From contig KV748203.1 of the NCBI GenBank assembly GCA_001692895.1, positions 340,330-404,329 on the forward strand: a stretch of DNA of 64,000 nt. Reading direction: 5' to 3'. The translations under genes were made by a program, and so were the position numbers. Positions 1 through 11,900 of this stretch are shown here, piece after piece. Position 1 is the stretch's first letter, and each line of letters starts with the position of its first letter. The notes beneath the pieces are model-generated. The model made no database searches, was not told the origin of the DNA, and was given only the letters and a program-made list of their open reading frames with translations. Origin of the DNA: Cenococcum geophilum 1.58 (lineage: Eukaryota; Ascomycota; Dothideomycetes; Gloniales; Gloniaceae).

Positions 1-3000
1 AACAAACTATTATTAAACAACTCTTAATTTCTATATTACTGCCTTTATGGGTAATAGAAGCTGCCTTATAATTTAGCTGTTAGACCTAGAACTAAATCGA
101 AAAAATCACTAGGATCCTACCAGTCTACAATTTCTATAACTATCTACCCCCCTAAAAATTAATAGGATTCTACAACCTAGGATTCACCGAATTTAATAAT
201 ATAAGATTCCCACCAAACTATTAAGGAATAAAATTCCACAAACCCTATAAATAACAGCTAATAACAATACACCTTAACAAGTAAGGCTAAGCTTAAATAT
301 AAAAATCAAAAGACTATTCTACTATGAAAAAGATTCTTAAAAAACTGAACTAAATTAATACTAACTCTAACCCTAAACTGAACCTAAACTTAAGTAAGAA
401 ACTATAAGTAATCTAAGCGAGCTTAGCACCCTAATATCTGCATAATTAAAGCTAACCCTATTAGCGTAACTTGCTAAAAAATCTGAGTATACGAACTACT
501 ATTATAATGGCCGATATTAAGAAGGCCTTAGTACTAAGGAAGTATACTAACCCTACTATAAAGGTATTAATAGAGTATTATTATCGCCTAGATGCGTTCT
601 TATAAAAGGAAGCTAATAAGCTACCAGAATACCGACTATATAACTATAAGATTATACTTAAAGACGGAAAGCAGCCTAGATTTGGACCCTTATACGGAAT
701 ATCCTAAAATAAACTCTAAGTACTATAAAAGTATTTAGACGAGAACCTAAGTAAAGGATTTATTAGAGTAAGCTTGTCGCCTATAGCTATACTAGTAATC
801 TTTATTAAGAAACCTAGCGGCAGTCTGTACTTCTATATAGACTATTAAGCTCTTAATACTGTTACCGTTAAGAACTAATACCTAATCCTATTAATATAAA
901 AGACGCTAAACTAACTAAGTAAGGCTTGTTACTACATAAAGCTTAATATTATCTCTGCATTTAACCGTCTCCGTATTATAAAAGGGGATAAATAGCTTAC
1001 TGCATTTCGTACCTAATATAGACTATTTAAATACTTAGTAATACCCTTTGGCCTTATAAACGCTCTAAGCTCGTTTTAACATTATATAAATAATACCCTA
1101 CGCCCCTACCTGGATATCTTCTATACTGCTTATATTAATAATATCCTAATATATAGTAATAACCTAACTAAATATTGGAAATACGTTAATTTTATCCTAT
1201 AAGCCCTGCACGGAGCTAGTCTATAATTAGATATAGATAAATATAAGTTTTATAAAATAGAAGTTTTATACCTTAGACTTTTTATTTCTATAAACGGTAT
1301 ATAAATAGACCTAAAGAAAGTTAAAGTAATTATAAACTGGTAAGAACCTAAAAACGTTAAGGATGTAAGAGCCTTTATAGGATTTGCTAATTTCTATTAA
1401 TAGTTTATTAATAACTTCTCTGCCCTAGTTTTACCCCTTATAGCTCTAACCTAAAAGGATAAAGTTTTTATCTTTAATAAGGAATATAAGAAGGCCTTTG
1501 CCTATCTAAAGGTTATATTTACTACTACGCCCGTGCTTTAATACTTTAACTTAAACTAAATAAGTGTTATAGAAGCCGACTTATCTAATTATATTACTAA
1601 AGGCATCCTGTTTTAATATAACGAGGATAGAGTATTATACCCTATAGTATACTTTTTAAAATAACTAAGCCTAGCTAAATATAACTATGAGATCTATAAT
1701 AAGGAATTATTAGCTATTATTAGATGCTTTAAATAATAGTAACCCAAACTAGAAGGCGCCGGATTTTTAATTAAGGTCCTTAGTGATTATAAGAACCTAT
1801 AGTACTTTACAACTATAAAATAGCTAAGTTATTATTAGGCCCGCTAGTTAGAATATCTATTTTATTTCTAATTCTTAATTATATACCGCCTAAGCGTCTA
1901 AGGTTAGAAGCCTAATATTCTAACCTAACGCTCGCAAGACGCGCTAGCCCTAGAAGAAGCGCGCTCTTACCGAAATTAGACCCTACTTCGCCCTAAACTA
2001 TTTAACCCTCCTACTAAAGATCTTATAGTACTCGTCCTTAAAATAACTAATTAATTAATTAAGTAGATTATAGTTAATAAATACTTAAATAATAAGTTTA
2101 TCTAAAAGACGCTTAAGCTAATATAAGATAGCACCAGACGCTTTAAAAAGATTTCTTTAAGTAAATATAAAGCTTATAGAAACTGCTTGTATTATTAGAA
2201 CCGTCTAGTTATCCCTAATTATAATAAGCTTAAGCTTAAGCTCCTTAAACACGTATATAATCTACTAGTAGCCGGCCACCTAGGCTAAGGAAAAACCCTA
2301 GAACTGCTCTAATGAGAATACTATTAGCTAAATATGCATAATATAACACGAAGGTACGTCTCTAGCTGCTATATCTACTAATGAGCTAAAGCTTTGTATA
2401 AGACGTATAACGGCCTTCTAAAGCTACTACTTACTCTAGACCGAAGATAGAAGGATATCTTAATTAACTTTGTTATTAATCTCCCTATAAGTAAAGGCTG
2501 TATAAATATTATAGTAGTTATAAACCGACTGTCTAAAATAAGATACTTAATTGCCTACCCTAATATATTAATACCTGCCGTTGCCTAGCTGTTCCTAGAT
2601 TACGTATAGAAACTCTATAGATTTCCTAAAATAATTATCTCTAATAAAGGCAGCTAGTTTATCTCTGTATTTTGGGAAGAACTAACTACCTAACTCTATA
2701 TTAAGGCACTGTTATTTATAGCATACTACCTAGAAACGGATAGTTAAATAAAACGTGTAAATGCTATAATAGAGTAGTATATTTAGATATACATGTTATA
2801 CTTATAAGATAACTAGATTAACTGGCTTATATTTACCGAGTTTATGGCAAATAATTCCGTTTTAGAAACTATAAAGGTTTCCCTGTTTTTGGCTAACTAC
2901 GGCTAGTATCTATAAATAGGTTTTAAACCCTTTAGCAACGTTCCTCGCCCTACTTATTAAGCCTTATAAGTTATAGAAGTAAATAAATTCGTAGAAAAGA

Positions 3001-3557
3001 TGGAGGAACTATAATAGTTCCTTACTAACGAAATAATATAGGCCTAATCTATCTATAAAGCCGCAGCGAATAAGAAATAAACCCTAGCACTAGCCTATTA
3101 AATTGGTAACTTTATCTGGCTAGATATAAGAAATCTAAATATAAAACGACCTACTAAGAAACTTAATTAGAAGAACGCTGGCCCTTATAAGGTTGAGAAG
3201 GTTGTTTCCTCTTACTCCTATTAATTAAAGCTCCCTAATACGGTTAAAATCCACCCTATATTCTATACGTCAGTCCTCTATTCTACTACCCCTATATTAG
3301 ACGCCCTGCCTAAATAGATATAGGACCCTCCCCCACTAGTTAAAGTGGATAGTAAGAACAAGTACTTTATTAAAAGAATTAATAATATTAAGTATAACAA
3401 ATGGAAACGCTAATATATATATCTTACAAAATAGAGAGGCTTTACTAAGTCCTTATAGGAACCCGTTAACTCTATAAAACTTATATAAGCTACAGAAGAC
3501 TTTTATAAACTCTACTTAGAACTACTATAGCCCTACCTTATAGAAGCTTAAGTTTAA
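1..3557 (+). pseudogene. pr-pol of Ty3-1a (protease remnant, RT, RNase H, integrase, chromodomain), RIP-inactivated
   Basis: One frame, which includes the ATG at 507, stays readable to a TAA at 3555-3557 if TAA/TAG are read as mutated Gln or Trp codons. The reverse transcriptase runs from about 600 to 1250. Its active-site box, at about 1131-1154, reads YINN instead of the family's YxDD, so the catalytic aspartates are lost by G-to-A change. RNase H and integrase follow. The last 70 codons (about 3340-3550) resemble a chromodomain, marking a chromovirus-like element. The family's role is to copy element RNA into DNA and to integrate it, with the chromodomain guiding insertion to certain chromatin. 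Dozens of stops make this copy dead. Confidence 0.85.
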
Positions 3558-3568
3558 AGGGGGGGTAC
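3555..3568 (+). other. Polypurine tract of Ty3-1a
   Basis: A run of A and G with seven consecutive G lies immediately between the pol stop codon and the LTR start. In LTR retrotransposons this is the primer site for second-strand DNA synthesis. The same tract is at 12917-12930 in Ty3-1b. Confidence 0.75.
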
Positions 3569-3928
3569 TATTATAGGATACCCCTATAACACCTTACACA
3601 CGTCTACCTATTTCCATTAACTTAGTAATTAGAGACTAACCGTAAAATAGCAATCTAATAGCAATCTAGCGGTAATCTACGGCATTCTGCTATATTCTAC
3701 TAAGTTCTACTAAATTCTGCCAAGTTCTGCTAGGACTATAACCTAAACCCTATTCTACCCTATATACGTATTAACTAAGCAACCAAGTTAACAATATATG
3801 CCCTTTCTTCCCAATCTCCTACCTTCTCTCCTTACGTAACGTTTTGACCTTATTATATAGTTTATATATATAGCTTAATAATATCTACTTCGTTATATAT
3901 TATTACTACTTATACTTACTCTGTAACA
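3569..3928 (+). repeat. 3' LTR of Ty3-1a (360 bp)
   Basis: The LTR starts TATTATAGG (originally TGTTATGGG) and ends CTCTGTAACA, which gives the TG...CA ends of an LTR once RIP is allowed for. It is 360 bp, the same length as both Ty3-1b LTRs. The CTTAA that follows is the 3' target-site duplication, also seen after Ty3-1b. Confidence 0.9.
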
Positions 3929-5193
3929 CTTAAATTAGATAGGCCGGACGCTAGAATATAGACGTAATAACGGGAGCCTACCTTAGCTATCTACCCTATG
4001 CGTTTATATAGTTAATCGCCGGCTTCCTAAAGGAAGGAAAGGGCTACTTTCTTCCCTACGCGTAAGAGGTGCTAGAGGAGGCTCTCTACTTAAAGATATA
4101 GCCTAAGACTAACGTTTAGCTAAAACGCATAGAGACCTACTACCTAAAGAGGGCCAATAATAAGGTTATATGGCTTAACCTTATAGGCTTAGGATTTCTA
4201 CGCCTCCTCTATACGCTTAGGGTAATCCTATTATAAGACTTAGTAATCCTACGTAAGCAGTTCCCGCTCTACCCCCTATAGAAGGACCCCCTCTTTAGCT
4301 ATAAGGAGTACTAGAGGTTCGCTATATAAGTAGAAAGCTTGCTAGCTAGCGTAGTTATACTAGATAAGATAATAATGCGGAAATACTAGCCTACCTATAA
4401 GGCTGTAGCTAAGCTAAGATATAAGGCCGCGATCTTAGAGATAAAGGGGGTTTAATTACGCGTGTAGACGATTTTAGAATGCCTTAGCGAAATAAAAAGG
4501 TTATTAGCATTATTCGCACCTATATAGATTTAGTAAGGGAAGACAGGTATCTAGATAGGGCCTACAGAGTCCGTACGTCCGTCTTTAGACGGCCCTATAC
4601 CCTTACCTTTACCCGTATTTATACCCGCGTCTATTCCTAAACGCGTTAACGGCTAGATTCCGTCTTTAGATAAACCCTCTTTTATATATCTAACCCCTAG
4701 GGAGATACTAAGGGGTCCTTAACTATTTACTGCTATAGAGCCTACTTAGCCGTCTACTATAACGTCTACTATACCCCTATAGTAGCTGCCGTAAGCTTTT
4801 ACTATACCTCCGCAGTAGCTGCTATAGGCTTCTACTATACCCCTACCGTAGCTACCATAAGCTAACGCTTAACCTCTCCCGTTTATCCTTAACCTATAGG
4901 CGCCGCTAAGGAAATATAAGATGCTTTAGGGCGGTAATTTAGTATTCTAGCTCTGGGCCGAGTGGACTTTAGGGCTAGTGGGTGGGCTATTAATTAAAGC
5001 TCTTAATTACTGCTAGGGGGCGCGCTGGCGGGTTAATGGCGAGGCTATATTCTACAGCCGTCGCCGTAGGATAATTAAGGATATAAGATAATGCGTAGAA
5101 GACGGTACAGTAAGAGATAAGAGGTAGGCTATTAACTAGCTGGAACAGCTACGGGGTTAGTATTTTTTAGATTGGCTTTATAAGAATATCTAA
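3929..5193 (+). pseudogene. Crypton tyrosine recombinase, C-terminal part (copy A), with GCR1_C-like domain
   Basis: A frame starting at 3931 continues the recombinase gene right after the Ty3-1a insertion. The first residues have the conserved fungal Crypton pattern IR-AGRWN (Trp now a stop) followed by GAYLSYLP, which holds the presumed catalytic Tyr. A stretch with the LxxLRVILQD-like helix of the NDC10/CBF3-type fold follows to about 4400. A Pro/Thr-rich linker (about 4560-4880) follows, and then a C-terminal WAEW...GARWR...RRR module (about 4943-5190) like the GCR1_C DNA-binding domain. The family cuts and rejoins DNA as a tyrosine recombinase. Family assignment rests on my reading of motifs, not on a search. 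Confidence 0.7.
5140..5144. other. Empty insertion site corresponding to Ty3-2
   Basis: CTGGA here is the unoccupied version of the target that, in copy B, is duplicated as CTAGA on both sides of Ty3-2 (14502-14506 and 20697-20701). The flanking sequence on both sides matches copy B. Confidence 0.9.
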
Positions 5194-5210
5194 ATAGTTA
5201 TTTTACTATA

Positions 5211-5420
5211 GTAACTAAGACGCCTTAATATACAACTATACTAGTAACTAAGACGCCTTAATATATAACTATACTGTAGTAACCAAGACGCCTTAATATA
5301 GGACTATAGTAACTAAGACGCCTTAATATAGGACTATAGTAAGTATAGTGCAGTCCTATATTAAGATGTCTCGGTCACTAGAGTATAGTCCTATATTAAG
5401 GCGTCTCGGTCACTACAGTA
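5211..5420. repeat. Direct plus inverted short repeats in Crypton copy A 3' region
   Basis: About four forward units built on AAGACGCCTTAATATA and two inverted units built on CCTATATTAAGGCGTCT make a large imperfect hairpin. It lies just after the recombinase frame. Copy B has the same structure with about one forward unit fewer (20768-20945). Confidence 0.85.
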
Positions 5421-5640
5421 TAAGTGTTTTAAATTTAGAGCAATATTACGCAACCGCCTAGAAGTATTAATTAAACTTAAATTATATACCTTTTCGCCTA
5501 AAATCGCGTGCGAAAATACTTGGGGGCGGTCGCTACGCGACCTTATACGGGGTTTAGGGGCGTTATTAGTAGGGGTNGCCCTAACCTCGTATTAACCCAG
5601 GTCGTAACCGCGCCAAATAACCCCCCTAGATATGTGATAG
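5421..5640 (+). other. Crypton copy A 3' noncoding end
   Basis: GC-rich patches and a small perfect hairpin (GGTCGC-TAC-GCGACC at 5528-5542) lie between the repeat cluster and the end of the element. No coding frame is evident. An N is at 5577. The same sequence recurs at 20946-21162. Confidence 0.6.
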
Positions 5641-5865
5641 GTATTAGAGGTCCGGGTTAGGCTTAGTATAACCTTAGGTTACGCACGCCCCCCTAAGGTC
5701 CGCGACATATCATCCAAATATTACCCCCCCCCTTTAGTAGTGGCCCCTACTTTTTAGACGCGTTTTTAAGGCCTAGGTTAGTACTGGGTTAGTATAGAGG
5801 GCCTTAGCGCGCCTTCAACCTCACTGTTGCCTTAACAATCTATTTTCCAACCCTTTCCTATCCTT
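5641..5865 (+). other. Crypton copy B 5' noncoding region
   Basis: C-rich runs and no coding frame precede the first plausible ATG at 5866. This is probably the leader and promoter region of the recombinase. I see no defined promoter motif. Confidence 0.4.
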
Positions 5866-7343
5866 ATGCTCGCGATGGCTCTTATAGGGCTTCTAATTTT
5901 ATATAGAAAGGCCTACTATAATTCTAATTATATAATATAGAGCCCTCTTCTTCTTCTTCTTTAATATTTACGCGTTCTACGTATTTAGTGACTTTATTTA
6001 CCCACGCCGCGCTTATACGTCTCCTTCTTACCTCTTACGGATATAGAGTCTTTTAGGAATCTTCTTACCCTATAGTCTACTTTATAGTTAAATAAAGCCC
6101 CCCTAGCCTCCTCCTATAGCCTCTAGAACGAATTCAAGGCCTAAATAGCGCGGCTATACGATATTTATAAGGCCTAGCGCTTAAAGAATACTATAAGGGC
6201 GTATAAGCTGAAGTAGAAAGAGTGGGAAGACTAATATATAAGATTAGAAGGTAATATAGACGGCGCCTAGGTAATAGAAGATAAGCTTTGCCTATTTTTA
6301 GAGCAGTAAGTTATTAACTAAGAATTATAGGCTGCTAGCTATTAAAAACGCAAGTTAAAACNGAAAGAGATATAGAAAGATAGTAAGTGGGCGAAGAAAA
6401 GGCAGAAGACGGCTAAGGGAAAGGCAGCTATAGCGGCAGCCGCAGCTATAGGGGAGGAAGCCATAAAGGAGGAAGGAGAGATATGGGACGAGGAGGCCTT
6501 AGACGCTCTATTTAATAAGATAGTCCAATACTTAGTTATAAATAGCTATGTCTCCGCTATTACTAAGCTTTATACGTAGTAATTAGAAGGTAAGGCCTTG
6601 TAGCCGCTATAGGGGGCAAAGCTCTTAGCGGTACTAAATAGCGTCTGCTGTAATAAGGACCGGATTTAACGCGTTAACTTTATTAATTAAGGCCTATTTA
6701 TAATTACTAGCGGCTATAATATTAAAGGGCTTAAAAAGGCAATTACTTAGTGCTAGGAGATGGGCTCTAAGATGCCGGATTTAGTTAAGTCTTACCTTTA
6801 AACTGCGGCTAAGTATTTATTAGGTTTATATTCAGTCTATATAGCTACTATTTTCTAACCCNTTTCTTAGGCCATACTACTATTACCTAGGGTAAAAGTA
6901 GATAGGATGTTTAGCTTACTAACCTTATCTTTATTAAACTAGAGAATAAAGGGCCTAAACTAAATAAGCTAGCGCTATGTATAATTATATTAATAATATA
7001 GGGGAAGCAGAATTAATACGGTAAGGTTAAGTATATAGGCTATATGCGCAATACTAACCCTATTCTCTACCCTCTTTCTATAATAGCCTTTTACTTCTTT
7101 AACCGCTAGGGTAAGAACGGCGCTAAGAGCTTCCCATTCTTTTAGTAGCTAGAGGACTACTATAGCCTATATATCTTCCCTAGTAGCATTAAAGTACTAT
7201 AATAGCTATTAAGCTATTATACGCAGTTTAAATAGAATAAAAAGATATTCTAGGGGGTAGGAATTTACTTAAAGGAGAAGACCTATAGCGCCTATAAGTA
7301 GAGCATCCGGTATACTAAGCTTAGCGGCGTTAAGGAGACCTAA
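5866..7343 (+). pseudogene. Crypton tyrosine recombinase, N-terminal and catalytic part (copy B)
   Basis: From ATG 5866 the frame reads through RIP stops. It starts with a Leu-rich N-terminus and continues with a KQKEWE...DKLCLFLEQ segment (about 6210-6305), typical of the N-terminal region of fungal Crypton recombinases. A charged and Ala-rich linker (6360-6480) follows. An indel near the N at 6863 changes frame. The catalytic Arg box is around 6890 (GKSR, flanking Arg codons now stops), followed by GKQNQYGKVKYIGYMRN and PLS-AFYFF (about 6999-7110). The frame ends at 7343, where Ty3-1b enters just before the IR-AGRWN motif, and resumes at 13291. The gene is thus split, frameshifted and full of RIP stops. 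Confidence 0.7.
7339..7343. repeat. Target-site duplication of Ty3-1b, left copy
   Basis: CCTAA here pairs with CTTAA at 13291-13295. The single difference is a C/T change of the RIP type. Reading across the empty site restores the recombinase frame. Confidence 0.8.
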
Positions 7344-7703
7344 TATTACGGAACACCCCTATAATACCTTGTATACGTCCACCTATTTCCACTAACTTAG
7401 CAATTAGAGACTAATTGTAAAATAATAATCTAACGGCAATCTAGCGGCAATCTACGGCATTCTGCTATATTTTACTAAGTTTTACTAAATTCTACTAAGT
7501 TCTGCCAGGACTACGACCTAAACCCTATTCTACCCTATACATATATTAACTAAGCAACTAAGTTAATAATATATACCCTTTCTTCCTAATTTCCTACCTT
7601 CTCTCCTTACGTAACGTCTTAACCTTATTATATAGTTTATGTATATAGCTTAATAATATCTACTTTATTATATATTATTACCACTTATACTTACTCTATA
7701 ATA
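7344..7703 (+). repeat. 5' LTR of Ty3-1b (360 bp)
   Basis: It starts TATTACGGAACACC and ends CTCTATAATA, matching the 3' LTR (12931-13290) with C/T and G/A differences. LTRs hold the promoter and polyadenylation signals of the element. No intact TATA box is claimed, because RIP makes TA-rich motifs uninformative. Confidence 0.92.
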
Positions 7704-7762
7704 CTACGTTGTATTAACTACTTATACTACTACCTAAAATAGAAAATACACCTAAAGCCCCT

Positions 7763-8800
7763 ATAACGGCCGCCGATATTATATCTATCCTCTAAGAATA
7801 AATAGTAAGTATACAGAAGTCCTTTATAAAGGCCCTTAAATAATAATAAATTACCCTAATTTAATAATAAGCTAAATAAGAAGTACGGTATTAAAAAACA
7901 ATAAAAGCCCTCTAAGAAGAAGTCCGTACCCTTAAGATGCCTATACTAAAACCCTAAGACCAAATACTATCTCTAGAGATAAATATGCGAAACGCAAGTT
8001 CTAAACCTATAGTAGTTATTTACCCCAAACCAACTACCACACTATAATAATCCAAGCGGTTACCTAACCTCTTAGTATTTATTAGTAAATAATAAGAGCT
8101 TTAATTATTTCTAAGCTAGCTAAAAAATAAGCTAACTAGTAACGCTAACCGTTACCTAACTAAAGCCAACCGCCTTTATTACGCCCTAAGTTAACTAAAA
8201 GGAGAGGCAGCTAACCTTATTAAACCTCTTTAGCTAACCTTAGTATAAAGCCTAGTTATACTTCTTAAAGCCTTATATAGTAACCTAAACCGCTAAGCTA
8301 CTACCTAGAGAAAGATAAACCACATAGCTTAAGAAACGAAAAGTTTCCTAGTATACTTTTCTAAATTTAACCGTTATATAAGGGAAACAGGCTAGAACGA
8401 CTCCGCACTAATTAACAGCCTTATTAAATCTTTAAGCCCTAAACTAAAAACCTTTTTAATAGGCGTAGACTTACCGGGAGCCCTTAACGCCTGCGTAAAC
8501 GTTGTTAATAAACGGTATAATAATATACTACGCCTAATACTAAAACACGCCCCTTAATATAATATAACAGCCCTATAAATATCTACTAAGTCGTCTTAGC
8601 CTAAGTACCCTAACGCTATAGATATTAACACTAGAACCCTAGAGTACGCCCTACTAAGGTCCCCTAAATAAGAAAGACGTATTAAGCTAGGCCTCTACTT
8701 TAAGTGTAGAAGTAAGGACTATATCTTAAAATATTATCTTATCCCCTTACCTACGCCCCAAAATAATTTATAAACGGCTAATACTAGCAGCCGTTTACCG
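7763..8800 (+). pseudogene. gag of Ty3-1b
   Basis: The likely start codon at 7763 is now ATA (from ATG). The frame encodes a capsid-like region (about 8060-8560). A degenerate CCHC zinc knuckle follows at about 8687-8740, where only one Cys of the pattern survives (FKC-RSKDY), the others having become Tyr by G-to-A change. Gag forms the virus-like particle and binds element RNA. The pr-pol frame that follows is shifted by two bases relative to gag. This could be a programmed frameshift or an old indel. Confidence 0.7.
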
Positions 8801-8984
8801 CATTAATCTTCTAGTTACTATCCCTAATCTTTACCTAGTTCTAGCCCTATATCTAATAAGCACTATTTATAAGGATAAAGCTACAGCTGACGTCCTATAA
8901 GAACCCTACTTTAATTACCTCTAAAAGGAAGGTTTTAGAGCTAAGTCGCTTTCTGGAACAGCTCTACTATAGAATCTTATTAAA

Positions 8985-11900
8985 TGCATTTAATGTTACA
9001 AACTCCAACTTTTAGGACTATAGTATAACTATTAACTGCCGTCTTTAGTAGAATGGTTAATAGGCTAATATTTAAATCTTAATTAATACAGGAGCTAGCA
9101 GCATAGGATTTATTAATAAGATCTTTATATAAGATAATGGTTTTACCCTAACCCCCCTTAACTAGCATATTAATGTATTTGGATTTAATAGTAAACGCAC
9201 TATCTTAGGCCGTATTACCTATATAGTATTCCTAAAACTCTAATACCTAAACTATAAAGAATTAATTAAACTTTTTATTACTACCCTAGGTTATTTAGTA
9301 ATCCTTAAATAACTCTAAATAAAGTTATATAAGGTAACTATTAATTAGGACAACCTTAAGTTTCTATTTACTGCCTTTTATTATAAGCAGAAGTGCCTTA
9401 TAACTCGCTGCTTAGACCTAAATCTAAAATCTAAAAAATCCACTAGGATCTACCAGTCTAAAATTTCTATAACTATCTACCCCGCGCCTAAAGAATCTAC
9501 TAGATTCTACTAACCTAGGGATTTTACCAAATTTTACTAATGTAAGATTTCCACCAATATCTATTAAGGATCTAAAAATTCTACTAAACCCTATAAATAG
9601 ACCCTAAGTACTATACAGCCTTAAGCTAAGTAGAAGCTTAAGCTTAATATATAAAAATACCAGAAGGACTAGTATTCTACTATAAAAAGGATTCTTAAAG
9701 AACCTAAACCTAAATTTAATACTAACTCTATACCTAATACTAAACCTAAACCTAAGTAAGAAACTATAAGTAATCTAAGCAAGCTTAGCACCCTAGATAT
9801 CCGTATAATTAGAGCTACCCTATTAGCGTAACTTGCTAAAAAACCCAAGTATACGATCTTTACTATTATAATGGCCGATATTAAGAAGGCCTTAGTACTA
9901 AGGAAGTATACTAACCCTACTATAAAGGTATTAATAGAGTATTATTATCGCCTAGATGCGTTCTTATAAAAGGAAGCCAATAAGCTACTAGAATACCGAC
10001 TATATAACTATAAGATTATACTTAAAGAAGGAAAGCAGCCTAGATTTGGACCCTTATACGGGATATCCTAAAATAAACTCTAAGTATTATAAAAGTATTT
10101 AGATAAGAATTTAAGTAAAGGATTTATTAGAGTAAGCTTGTCGCCTATAGCTATACTAGTAATCTTTATTAAGAAACCTAGCGGCGGTCTATACTTCTGT
10201 ATAGACTATTAAGCTTTTAATACTATTACCGTTAAGAACTAATACCCGATCCTATTAATATAAAAGACGCTAAACCGACTAAGTAAGGCTTGTTACTATA
10301 TAAAGCTTAATATTATCTCTATATTTAACCGTCTCCGTATTATAAAAGGGGATAAATAGCTTACTGCATTTCGTACCCGATATAGACTATTTAAATACTT
10401 AGTAATACCCTTCGGCCTCACAAACGCTCTAAGCTTGTTTTAACATTATATAAATAATACCCTACGCCCCTACCTGGACATCTTCTATACTACTTATATT
10501 AATGATATCCTAATATATAGTAATAACCTAACTAAATATTGGAAATACGTTAACCTTATCTTATAAGCCCTATACGGAGCTAGTCTATAATTAGATATAG
10601 ATAAATATAAGTTTTATAAAACGGAAGTTCTATACCTTAGACTTTTTATTTCTATAAACGGTATATAAATAGACCTAAAGAAAGTTAAAGTAATTATAAA
10701 CTAGTAAGAACCTAAAAACGTTAAGGACGTAAGAGCCTTTATAGGATTTGCTAATTTCTATTAATAGTTTATTAATAACTTCTCCGCCCTAGTTTTACCC
10801 CTTATAGCTCTAACCTAAAAGGATAAAGTTTTTATTATTAATAAGGAATATAAGAAGGCCTTTGCCTATCTAAAGGTTATATTTACTACTACGCCTATAC
10901 TTTAATACTTTAACCTAAACTAAATAAGTATTATAGAAGCCAACTTATCTAATTATATTACTGGAGGTATTCTGTCTTAATATAACGAGGATGGAGTATT
11001 ATACCCTATAGTATACTTTTTAAAATAACTAAGCCTAGCTAAATATAACTACGAGATCTATAATAAGGAATTATTAGCTATTATTAGATGCTTTAAATAA
11101 TAGTAACCTAAACTAGAAGGCGCCGGATTTCTAATTAAGGTCCTTAGTAATTATAAGAACCTATAGTACTTTACAACTATAAAATAGCTAAGTTATTATT
11201 AGGCCCGCTAGTTAGAATATCTATCTCGTTTCTAATTCTTAATTATATACCGCCTAGGCGTCTAAGGTTAGAAGCCTAATACCCTAACCCAACGCTTACA
11301 AGACGCGCTAGCCCTAGAAGAAGCGCGCTCTTACTAAAATTAGACCCTACTTCGCCCTAAACTATTTAACCCTCCTACTAAAGATCTTATAGTACTCGTC
11401 CTTAAAATAACTAATTAATCGATTAAGTAGATTATAGTTAATAAATACTTAAATAATGAGTTTATCTAAAAAACGCTTAAGCTAATATAAGATAGTACTA
11501 GACGCTCTAAAAAGATTTCTTTAAGTAAATATAAAGCCTATAGAAACTGCTTATATTACTAGAACCGTCTAGTTATCCCTAATTATAATAAGCTTAAGCT
11601 TAAGCTCCTTAAACACGTATATAATTTACCGGTAGCCGGCCACCTAGGCTAAGAAAAAACCCTAAAACTGCTCTAACGAGAATACTATTAGCTAAATATA
11701 TATAATATAATACGAAGGTATATCTCTAGCTGCTATATCTACTAATGAGCTAAAGCTTTATATAAGACGTATAACGGCCTTCTAAAGCCACTACCTACTC
11801 TAAACCGAAGATGGAAGGATATCTTAATTAACTTCGTTATTAATCTCCCTATAAGTAAAGGCTATATAAATATTATAGTAGTTATAGACCGACTGTCTAA

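Larger units (their letters stand above)
1..3928 (+). mobile_element. Ty3-1a: Ty3/gypsy retrotransposon, 5' part outside window
   Basis: This is the protease-to-integrase part and the 3' LTR of a Ty3/gypsy element. Its 5' LTR and gag lie left of the window. It is nearly identical to Ty3-1b (7344-13290) at a constant offset of about 9362 bases. It sits in the recombinase gene of Crypton copy A, and the base after its LTR is the same insertion point as in copy B. The two Ty3-1 copies share most of their stop codons and also have private C/T and G/A differences, so RIP acted both before and after they were duplicated. Confidence 0.9.
3929..5640 (+). mobile_element. Crypton copy A, 3' part
   Basis: This is the downstream half of a Crypton-like element, interrupted on its left by Ty3-1a. 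It matches copy B (13291-14506 and 20702-21162) base for base apart from RIP-type changes and one fewer repeat unit in copy B. The shared sequence ends at TATGTGATAG (5631-5640); beyond it the two copies are followed by unrelated DNA. Copy B starts right after this point, so the two elements lie head to tail. Confidence 0.75.

Noticed and set aside
5211..5420. CRISPR-like array of about 30-bp repeats
   Set aside because: Units abut without unique spacers, two are inverted, and the context is a eukaryotic transposon.
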